Source: Nocardioidaceae bacterium
Lineage (GTDB): Bacteria > Actinomycetota > Actinomycetes > Propionibacteriales > Nocardioidaceae
Assembly: GCA_025966335.1 (NCBI GenBank)
Contig: JAICRS010000092.1
Span: 1 to 11,065 of the forward strand
Direction: 5' to 3'
DNA length: 11,065 nucleotides
The notes below the pieces were generated by a model that was given only the letters and a program-made list of their open reading frames with translations, was not told where the DNA came from and made no database searches. Position numbers and translations under genes: made by a program. Shown here piece by piece: positions 6,205 to 11,065 of this stretch; position 1 is the first letter of the stretch, and each line of letters opens with the position of its first letter.

Positions 6205-6864
6205 TCAGTCGCGCAGGTGGTGGATCTTGTTCGCGGCCCGGGCGCGGAGGTACTCGATCCCGATCGGCACCACGGAGATGAGCACGATCAGCAGCAGCAT
6301 CGCCTCGATGTTCTCGTGCACGAAGTCGATCTGCCCGAGGTAGTAGCCGAGGATCGTCACCCCGGTGGCCCAGAGGACACCGCCGATCGTGGAGTAGACC
6401 ATGAACCGGCGGAACCCCATCTGGCCGACACCCGCCATCACGGTGATGAAGGTGCGCACGATCGGCACGAAGCGGGCCAGCACGATCGCGCGGTTGCCGT
6501 ACTTCTCGAAGAACTCGTGGGTCTTGTCGACGTACTCCTGCTTGAAGATCCGGGAGTCCTGGCGCTGGAAGATCGCCGGCCCGGCCTTCGCGCCGATCGC
6601 GTAGCCGCACGCGTTCCCGACCACCGAGGAGATCGTCAGGACCACACACGCCAGCCACAACGGGTAGGAGATGTCGCCCCGGGCGATCAGCAGGCCGACC
6701 GTGAACAGCAGCGAGTCGCCGGGCAGGAAGAACCCGACCAGGAGGCCGCACTCGGCGAACACGATGAACACCGCACCCCACAGGGCGTAGTCACCGAAGC
6801 GTTCCAACAGGTAGGCCGGGTCCATCCAGTCGATGCCCAGCAGCATCGGCGCGAGTTCATTCAC
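6205..6864 (-). CDS. DedA family (VTT/SNARE-associated domain) membrane protein
   Basis: DedA proteins are polytopic inner-membrane proteins; members have been shown to recycle undecaprenyl phosphate or phospholipids and to affect envelope and pH homeostasis. The 219-residue product carries the family hallmarks: Glu38 in the first hairpin region, the FFLPGDSLL re-entrant motif (45-53), GNACGYAIGAKAG (83-95), and ARFVPIVRTFITVMAG (130-145), with R131, P134 and R137 matching the essential arginine/proline set. Membrane segments near 28-60, 70-92, 139-175 and 186-204 fit the usual topology. The start is a GTG at 6864, with TAGGGT 7 nt upstream. It is convergent with the small ORF after pyrE and divergent from the RNA methyltransferase. 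Which lipid it handles cannot be told from sequence. Confidence 0.93.
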   Translation of the reverse strand: MNELAPMLLGIDWMDPAYLLERFGDYALWGAVFIVFAECGLLVGFFLPGDSLLFTVGLLIARGDISYPLWLACVVLTISSVVGNACGYAIGAKAGPAIFQRQDSRIFKQEYVDKTHEFFEKYGNRAIVLARFVPIVRTFITVMAGVGQMGFRRFMVYSTIGGVLWATGVTILGYYLGQIDFVHENIEAMLLLIVLISVVPIGIEYLRARAANKIHHLRD

Positions 6865-6877
6865 ACGGAGAACCCTA
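6865..6877 (-). promoter_or_regulatory. -10 element for leaderless DedA gene
   Basis: Minus-strand TAGGGT (plus-strand 6872-6877) is followed by 7 nt and the GTG start at 6864. This spacing supports the GTG start and a leaderless mRNA. Confidence 0.5.
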
Positions 6878-6910
6878 ACCGGCGACCCCGGCCCGCAATG
6901 CCACCTGACC

Positions 6911-6922
6911 TAGCATCTACGC
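6911..6922 (+). promoter_or_regulatory. -10 element for leaderless RNA methyltransferase gene
   Basis: TAGCAT (6911-6916) is followed by 6 nt and the GTG at 6923, with no Shine-Dalgarno. It shares a 58-bp divergent interval with the DedA promoter. Confidence 0.5.
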
Positions 6923-7645
6923 GTGCCCGCCGACGCCGTCTCCGACCACCCCACAGCCGAACGTCCCGACGGGGACGAACCGGACCGCCGCGCGCCGTAC
7001 GACCCGATGCCGCACGGCCCGGCCGAGGTCGGCGTCGGCCCCTGGGAGGGTGCGTGGCCCGAGGGTGAGCAGTACGACGAGCGCCTGCTCGCCGAGGGAG
7101 ACCGGCGCAACGTCGTGGACCGCTACCGGTACTGGACGATGGCCGCGATCATCGCCGACCTCGACACGCGACGGCACGACTTCCACGTGGGCATCGAGAA
7201 CTGGCAGCACGACTTCAACATCGGCACGATCGTGCGGACCGCCAACGCGTTCCTCGCCAAGGAGGTGCACATCGTCGGCCGGAAGCGGTGGAACCGGCGC
7301 GGTGCGATGGTCACCGACCGCTACCAGCACGTGCGGCACCATGAGAGCGCGGCCGACCTCGCCGGCTACCTGCACGAGGCCGGGGTCACCCTGCTCGGCA
7401 TCGACAACCTGCCCGGGTCGCAGCCGATCGAGTCGATCGAGCTGCCCCGCCGGTGCGCGCTGCTGTTCGGCCAGGAGGGCCCCGGGCTCTCCGACGACGC
7501 CAGGGCGGCCTGCGACGGGACGTTCTCGATCGCCCAGTTCGGTTCCACCCGCTCGATCAACGCCTCGGCGGCAGCGGCGATCGCGATGCACACCTGGGTG
7601 CGGCAGCACGCCGACCTGTCGGCCGACCACTCGTGGCGGGGCTAG
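6923..7645 (+). CDS. SpoU/TrmH family RNA 2'-O-methyltransferase
   Basis: A SPOUT-superfamily enzyme that transfers methyl from S-adenosylmethionine to ribose 2'-OH in tRNA or rRNA. All three family motifs are present: motif 1 NIGTIVRTANAF (99-110) with its catalytic-type Arg105, motif 2 LLFGQEGPGLS (180-190), and motif 3 STRSINASAAAAIAM (208-222), which forms the SAM-binding trefoil knot. The first 70 residues are acidic and Pro-rich, with no L30e-like RNA-binding domain visible, so substrate binding may rely on that region. The GTG at 6923 was chosen because of the TAGCAT spacing; an ATG inside the N-terminal extension (M29) is less likely. From memory, M. tuberculosis has a SpoU-type gene in the same neighbourhood (Rv0380c). 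The target nucleotide is unknown. Confidence 0.92.
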   Translation: MPADAVSDHPTAERPDGDEPDRRAPYDPMPHGPAEVGVGPWEGAWPEGEQYDERLLAEGDRRNVVDRYRYWTMAAIIADLDTRRHDFHVGIENWQHDFNIGTIVRTANAFLAKEVHIVGRKRWNRRGAMVTDRYQHVRHHESAADLAGYLHEAGVTLLGIDNLPGSQPIESIELPRRCALLFGQEGPGLSDDARAACDGTFSIAQFGSTRSINASAAAAIAMHTWVRQHADLSADHSWRG

Positions 7646-7689
7646 CAGTTCACCGGTCACCGGGGCGGGACGAGTCCGGGCTCGACGAC

Positions 7690-7695
7690 TAGGGT
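7690..7695 (+). promoter_or_regulatory. Candidate -10 of the fba promoter
   Basis: TAGGGT lies about 48 nt before the fba ATG and would give a 5' leader of roughly 40 nt. The -35 region is not recognisable. A small hairpin CGAG-TCCGGG-CTCG (7671-7684) precedes it and might end the upstream methyltransferase transcript. Confidence 0.35.
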
Positions 7696-7730
7696 GGTGC
7701 CAGCACAGTGCGCAGCCGCTTTTGACGACG

Positions 7731-7735
7731 AGGAG
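7731..7735 (+). promoter_or_regulatory. Shine-Dalgarno of fba
   Basis: AGGAG followed by an 8-nt spacer and ATG at 7744. It is the only strong ribosome-binding site in the window and fits a highly translated glycolytic gene. It fixes the fba start. Confidence 0.85.
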
Positions 7736-7743
7736 ACCCGCAG

Positions 7744-8778
7744 ATGCCTATCGCCACCCCTGAGGTCTACGCCGAGATGCTCGACCAGGCGAAGCGGAAG
7801 GCGTTCGCCTATCCCGCCATCAACGTGTCGTCCTCGCAGACTCTCAACGCGGCCCTGAAGGGCTTCGCCGATGCCGGCAGCGACGGCATCATCCAGATCT
7901 CGACCGGCGGCGCGGAGTACCTCTCCGGCCCCAGCGTCAAGAACATGGTCGCCGGTTCGGTGGCGTTCGCCGCCTACGCCGTGGAGGTCGCGAAGAACTA
8001 CCCGGTCAACATCGCGCTGCACACCGACCACTGCCCCAAGGACAAGCTCGACGGCTTCGTCCGTCCGCTGCTCGAGGTCTCCATCGAGCGGGTCAAGAAC
8101 GGCCAGGACCCGCTGTTCCAGTCGCACATGTGGGACGGTTCCGCGGTGCCGATCGAGGAGAACCTGGAGATCGCCGCCGAGCTGCTGGAGAAGGCCGCCG
8201 CCGCGAAGATCATCCTCGAGGTCGAGATCGGCGTGGTCGGCGGCGAGGAGGACGGGGTCGCCAACGAGATCAACGAGCAGCTCTACACCACTCCGGAGGA
8301 CGCGCTGGCGACCGTGGAGGCACTCGGGCTGGGTGACAAGGGTCGCTACATGGCGGCGCTCACCTTCGGCAACGTGCACGGCGTCTACAAGCCGGGCAAC
8401 GTGAAGCTGCGCCCGGAGATCCTGAAGATGGCCCAGCAGGTGGTCAGCGAGAAGCACGGCCTCGGGGAGGGCTCGAAGCCGTTCGACCTGGTCTTCCACG
8501 GCGGCTCGGGCTCGACCGCGGAGGAGATCGGTGCGGCCGTCGACTACGGCGTGGTGAAGATGAACGTCGACACCGACACCCAGTACGCCTTCACCCGCCC
8601 GGTCGCCGCGCACATGTTCCAGAACTACGACGGCGTGCTCAAGGTCGACGGCGAGGTCGGCAACAAGAAGACCTACGACCCGCGGGCCTGGGGCAAGGCC
8701 GCCGAGGCCGGGATGGCCGCCCGGGTCGTGGAGGCCTGCGAGAACCTGCGCAGCAGCGGCACGTCGCTCGCCGGCTGA
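7744..8778 (+). CDS. fba: Class II fructose-bisphosphate aldolase
   Basis: A zinc-dependent cytoplasmic aldolase that cleaves fructose 1,6-bisphosphate to dihydroxyacetone phosphate and glyceraldehyde 3-phosphate in glycolysis, and runs in reverse in gluconeogenesis. The 344-residue length is normal for the class IIA form. Key motifs: HTDHC (93-97), with the catalytic Asp95 and Zn ligand His96; EVEIGVVGGEEDG (159-171); FGNVHGVYKPGNV (208-220) with His212; and FHGGSGS (251-257) with His252, which also forms the phosphate-binding loop. NVDTD (274-278) binds substrate. It has a good Shine-Dalgarno and its own leader. It converges on the exporter gene with only 10 bp between the stops and no obvious terminator. 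From memory it is close to M. tuberculosis Fba (Rv0363c). Confidence 0.97.
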   Translation: MPIATPEVYAEMLDQAKRKAFAYPAINVSSSQTLNAALKGFADAGSDGIIQISTGGAEYLSGPSVKNMVAGSVAFAAYAVEVAKNYPVNIALHTDHCPKDKLDGFVRPLLEVSIERVKNGQDPLFQSHMWDGSAVPIEENLEIAAELLEKAAAAKIILEVEIGVVGGEEDGVANEINEQLYTTPEDALATVEALGLGDKGRYMAALTFGNVHGVYKPGNVKLRPEILKMAQQVVSEKHGLGEGSKPFDLVFHGGSGSTAEEIGAAVDYGVVKMNVDTDTQYAFTRPVAAHMFQNYDGVLKVDGEVGNKKTYDPRAWGKAAEAGMAARVVEACENLRSSGTSLAG

Positions 8779-8788
8779 CGACTCCGCC

Positions 8789-10294
8789 TCACACGCTGAC
8801 GGCGGCGTCCTCGGGGGAGGGCCGGCGCAGGTGGTGCGGACGGGCGAAGCACAGTGCCGCGACCCAACCGACCACCAGCACCGCGGCGGGCAGCAGCAGC
8901 GACTGTCCCATCGCGGCGGCGAACCCGTCCTGCAGCGACGCGGGCAGTACGCCGCCCGCTCCGGCTCGGCCCGGAGAGGTTCCGCTGAGTGCGGGGAGCT
9001 CCGCGGCGAGCCGCGACTCCATCAGCACCGCGATCCCGGCGCTGCCCAGCACCGCCCCGACCTGCCGGGTGGTGTTGTAGACACCTGCGCCCGCACCGGC
9101 CCGGTGCAGCGGCAGGTTCCGGTTCGCGGTCGTGCTCAGCGGCGACCACATGAACCCGTTGGCCACCCCGAGCAGGGCGATCGGAAGCAACAGCTCCCAC
9201 ACCGCTGAGGACGGCGTCATCACCCATGACAGCCAGACCAGGGAGATGGGGAAGCAGAGCAGACCGACCCCCGCGACGTACCGCGGATGCACCCGGTCCA
9301 CGAGCCGCCCGACGAACGGTGCCAGCCCGCCGGAGATCACCGCCATCGGCACCAGCAGCAGCGCCGCCTCGGTCGGGCTCATCCCCCGGACGCTCTGCGC
9401 GTAGAGCATCAGCGGGAACGCCATCGCGGTGATCGCGAACCCGACCGTGGTGATCGCGACGTTGGCCAGCGAGAAGTTCCGGTCGCGGAACAGGCTGAGC
9501 GGCACCAGCGGCTCGTTCCGGTTGCGCGCCTGCCAGATCACGAAGGCCGCGAACAGCACCAGGCCGGTCGCGATCAGCGACCACACCGAGAGCGGGCCGG
9601 CGATCGTGCCCCAGTCGTAGCTCTGCCCCTCCTGGATCCCGAACACCAGGCAGAACATCCCGACCGCGCTGAGGGCCACCCCGATCAGGTCGAAGCGATG
9701 CTCGTGCCGGGGGAGTTCGGGCACCAGCCGCCAGGCCAGGACGAAGCCGAGCACGCCCACCGGGGCGTTGATGAAGAAGATCCACTCCCAGCCGAGGGCG
9801 TCGACCAGCACCCCGCCGAGGATCGGCCCGACCAGGGTGGCCACGCCGGCGGTGGCGCCCCACAGGCCCATCGCCTGGCCGCGGTTGTTGGCCGGGAAGA
9901 TCCGGGTGATCACCGCCATCGTCTGCGGGGTCATCATCGACGCGCCGAACCCCTGGAAGACCCGGGCCACGATCAGCTGCTCGATGGTGCCGGTGAACCC
10001 GCACCAGACCGATGCGAGCGTGAACACGGTCAGGCCGGCCAGGTACAGGTTCTTCGGCCCGACCCGGTCGCCGAGCCGGCCGGTGATCAGCAGCGGCACC
10101 GCGTAGGCGAGCAGGTAGGCGCTGGTCACCCAGATCACCTCGTTCACGCCGGCGTCGAGGCCGGTCATGATCGCCGGGGTGGCGACGGAGACGATCGTGG
10201 AGTCCACCAGGATCATGAAGAAGCCGAGGCAGAGCGCCCACAGCGCGGGCCACGGTCGGAAGCCGGGCTCGTCGACGGGGTTCGCGGAGGGCAC
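8789..10294 (-). CDS. DHA2-type MFS multidrug exporter (EmrB/QacA-like, 14 TM)
   Basis: A proton-coupled efflux transporter of the drug:H+ antiporter-2 family. With a GTG start at 10294 the product is 501 residues, normal for 14 membrane helices. TM1 holds the DHA motif LVDSTIVSVATPAI with Asp31. Motif A is GRLGDRVGPKN (72-82) in the loop after TM2. Motif C, the antiporter signature, is GPILGG in the fifth helix. Several internal Arg, Asp and Glu residues lie in loops. The frame runs open further upstream to 10528, but the GTG was chosen because TACGAT sits 5 nt before it, translation from 10528 would overlap the divergent gene, and the predicted extension is low-complexity without membrane character. 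The substrate is unknown. It lies between fba and the DUF3151-like gene; no TetR or MarR regulator is beside it except possibly the partial gene at the right edge. Confidence 0.92.
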   Translation of the reverse strand: MPSANPVDEPGFRPWPALWALCLGFFMILVDSTIVSVATPAIMTGLDAGVNEVIWVTSAYLLAYAVPLLITGRLGDRVGPKNLYLAGLTVFTLASVWCGFTGTIEQLIVARVFQGFGASMMTPQTMAVITRIFPANNRGQAMGLWGATAGVATLVGPILGGVLVDALGWEWIFFINAPVGVLGFVLAWRLVPELPRHEHRFDLIGVALSAVGMFCLVFGIQEGQSYDWGTIAGPLSVWSLIATGLVLFAAFVIWQARNRNEPLVPLSLFRDRNFSLANVAITTVGFAITAMAFPLMLYAQSVRGMSPTEAALLLVPMAVISGGLAPFVGRLVDRVHPRYVAGVGLLCFPISLVWLSWVMTPSSAVWELLLPIALLGVANGFMWSPLSTTANRNLPLHRAGAGAGVYNTTRQVGAVLGSAGIAVLMESRLAAELPALSGTSPGRAGAGGVLPASLQDGFAAAMGQSLLLPAAVLVVGWVAALCFARPHHLRRPSPEDAAVSV

Positions 10295-10305
10295 ATCGAA
10301 TCGTA
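10295..10305 (-). promoter_or_regulatory. -10 element of the exporter gene
   Basis: Minus-strand TACGAT (plus-strand 10300-10305) is followed by 5 nt and GTG at 10294. It supports the GTG as a leaderless or near-leaderless start. Confidence 0.45.
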
Positions 10306-10379
10306 GGCCTATCGCGCCCGGGACGCGGCGGTCGGCGTCGGCCCTCGTGACCCCGGTGTCCGGGCCGACGCGGGCTCGG

Positions 10380-10391
10380 CACAATGGGCCC
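10380..10391 (+). promoter_or_regulatory. -10 element for leaderless DUF3151-like gene
   Basis: CACAAT (10380-10385) is followed by 6 nt and the ATG at 10392. The 97-bp interval 10295-10391 therefore holds two divergent promoters. I see no clear inverted repeat there. Confidence 0.45.
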
Positions 10392-10811
10392 ATGACCTTC
10401 AACGACCTGATGGCAGGACCTCCGCCCACCCACCTGCCGGAGGACCCGGCCGTCGACGAGCTGGCCTCCGGCGTCAGCGCGTCGGACGTGGTCCGGTCCC
10501 ATCCGGAGTCGCCGGCCGCCTGGGCCACGCTGGCCGAGGCCGCGCTCGCCGACGAATCCGTCGACGACGTGACTGCGTACGCCTACGCCCGGGTCGGCTA
10601 CCACCGCAGCCTGGACCTGCTGCGCCGCAACGGCTGGAAGGGTCACGGCCCGGTGCCGTGGGAGCACGAGCCGAACCGGGGTTTCCTGCGCGCGTTGGCT
10701 GCCCTGGCGGTCGCGGCGGACCGGATCGGGGAGGCGCCTGAGGCGTCCCGCTGCTCGGAGGTCCTGCGCGACTCGAGCCCCGCGGCGTACGACGCGCTCC
10801 TGGCCCGCTGA
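10392..10811 (+). CDS. DUF3151-like conserved actinobacterial protein
   Basis: A 139-residue soluble protein that resembles the actinobacterial DUF3151 family (family call from memory). It has no signal peptide or membrane segment. The N-terminus reads MTFNDLMAGPPPTHLP. The middle is Ala-rich and helical (WATLAEAAL, TAYAYARVGYHRSLDLLRRNGWKG), with a conserved-looking GHGPVPWEHEPNRGFLRAL stretch and a C-terminal helix pair, reminiscent of a TPR-like fold. Function is unknown in the family. In other actinobacteria the family is found near fba and purA, which fits this position two genes after fba. The ATG at 10392 was chosen because CACAAT lies 6 nt upstream; the frame stays open further 5' into the exporter gene but that part is antisense to it. 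It ends 19 bp before a strong hairpin. Confidence 0.88.
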   Translation: MTFNDLMAGPPPTHLPEDPAVDELASGVSASDVVRSHPESPAAWATLAEAALADESVDDVTAYAYARVGYHRSLDLLRRNGWKGHGPVPWEHEPNRGFLRALAALAVAADRIGEAPEASRCSEVLRDSSPAAYDALLAR

Positions 10812-10830
10812 GCGCGGACCCTCCCAAATG

Positions 10831-10876
10831 GGCGAAGCGCCGGAATCGTCCCCTGCTGCGATTCCGGCGCCTCGCC
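10831..10876 (+). terminator. Strong GC-rich hairpin terminator
   Basis: Arms 10831-10848 and 10859-10876 pair at 17 of 18 positions (one A-C mismatch) around a 10-nt loop. There is no T tract, as is common in actinobacteria. It starts 19 nt after the stop of the DUF3151-like gene and ends well before the promoter of the last gene. Confidence 0.75.
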
Positions 10877-10964
10877 TGAGCGGGACGACCGTGAGGATCC
10901 GGATCCCCCGTCGATCCGCGGTCTTCCGCTGTAGAAACCATGGCAGTCTTCCCATATGACCGCA

Positions 10965-10998
10965 TGGCCGTTTGAGGCCACTGGCACTATGCTGCCAG
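10965..10998 (+). promoter_or_regulatory. Two tandem TGGC-N8-GCCA operator-like sites over the promoter of the last gene
   Basis: Site 1 is TGGCC-N6-GGCCA (10965-10980). Site 2 is TGGCA-N6-TGCCA (10982-10997), extended to CTGGCA-N6-TGCCAG (10981-10998). Their starts are 17 bp apart. Site 2 covers the -10 hexamer TATGCT (10988-10993), which stands 6 nt before the ATG at 11000. This placement suits repression by a dimeric regulator. A lone TGGCA half-site is at 10941-10945. Confidence 0.5.
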
Positions 10999-10999
10999 A

Positions 11000-11065
11000 A
11001 TGGTACGAACCACTCGTTCCGGGACGACGCTCTCGGTGCTCGGATTCACACCGGACCAGGACGAC
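11000..11065 (+). CDS. N-terminal fragment of an unidentified gene (runs off the window)
   Basis: Only 22 codons are visible: MVRTTRSGTTLSVLGFTPDQDD, open to the last base. The ATG follows TATGCT by 6 nt, matching the leaderless pattern of its neighbours. The LSVLGFTPDQDD stretch resembles the start of the winged-helix part of TrmB/LuxR-type actinobacterial regulators, where a short helix precedes the recognition domain. That is a weak hint from memory only. The operator-like repeats upstream would fit an autoregulated regulator, but with 22 residues the product cannot be named. Confidence 0.5.
   Translation, partial: MVRTTRSGTTLSVLGFTPDQDD

Noticed and set aside
10167..10391. Upstream extension of the DUF3151-like frame
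   Set aside because: It is antisense to the exporter's N-terminus and Arg/Ser-rich; the ATG at 10392 starts the family-like sequence and has a promoter hexamer.
10295..10528. Longer N-terminus for the MFS exporter (start at 10528)
   Set aside because: The extra 78 residues lack membrane character, overlap the divergent DUF3151-like gene and its promoter, and a GTG with a -10 at leaderless distance lies at 10294.
8673..10955. A 760-codon open frame on the minus strand over the exporter region
   Set aside because: It is out of frame with the recognisable DHA2 exporter on the same strand and gives an Arg/Gly/Pro-rich product with no domain.
1..11065. CRISPR arrays, tRNA or rRNA genes, insertion sequences, phage or toxin-antitoxin genes
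   Set aside because: No spaced direct repeats, cloverleaf-like sequence, transposase motif or terminal inverted repeats were seen; intergenic gaps are mostly under 100 bp, apart from 3289-3581 and 10812-10999.

Overview
This 11 kb window is high-GC chromosomal DNA with strong G/C preference at third codon positions. The gene set points to an actinobacterium, most likely Nocardioidaceae/Propionibacteriales: a ClpB of actinobacterial type, a class E sortase, a DUF3151-like protein, a DapC-like aminotransferase and many apparently leaderless starts. That placement is an inference from gene content and remembered sequences, not from a search. I see no IS element, phage gene, CRISPR array, rRNA or tRNA. 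Most of it is housekeeping DNA. From memory, clpB, pyrE, a SpoU-type methyltransferase, a DedA protein, fba and a DUF3151 gene also lie near each other in Mycobacterium tuberculosis and other actinobacteria.

Layout, left to right. The window opens inside clpB (+, 3' part only). Next comes a two-unit membrane protein with Gln/Tyr/Pro-rich linkers (+). A gene-free stretch of about 290 bp holds three hairpins and lies tail-to-tail with a PLP aminotransferase (-). That gene diverges from a class E sortase (+), which is followed by pyrE (+) and a 41-codon ORF (+) overlapping the pyrE stop. The small ORF converges on a DedA membrane protein (-), which diverges from a SpoU/TrmH RNA methyltransferase (+). 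Class II fructose-bisphosphate aldolase fba (+) follows and converges on a 14-TM DHA2-type drug exporter (-). The exporter diverges from a DUF3151-like gene (+), which ends at a strong hairpin. The last 66 bases start an unidentified gene behind two tandem operator-like inverted repeats.

Functionally the genes cover proteostasis (ClpB), pyrimidine synthesis (PyrE), glycolysis/gluconeogenesis (Fba), amino-acid transamination, RNA modification, envelope functions (sortase, DedA, two-unit membrane protein) and efflux. They do not form one pathway.

Three observations stand out. First, the clpB reading frame carries a diverged tandem copy of 80 codons covering the end of the first ATPase domain. 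Second, nine of the ten visible gene starts have a -10-like hexamer 5-7 nt before the start codon (eight of the nine fit NAnnnT), which is the geometry of leaderless transcription; only fba has a clear Shine-Dalgarno. Third, two tandem TGGC-N8-GCCA sites cover the promoter of the last gene.
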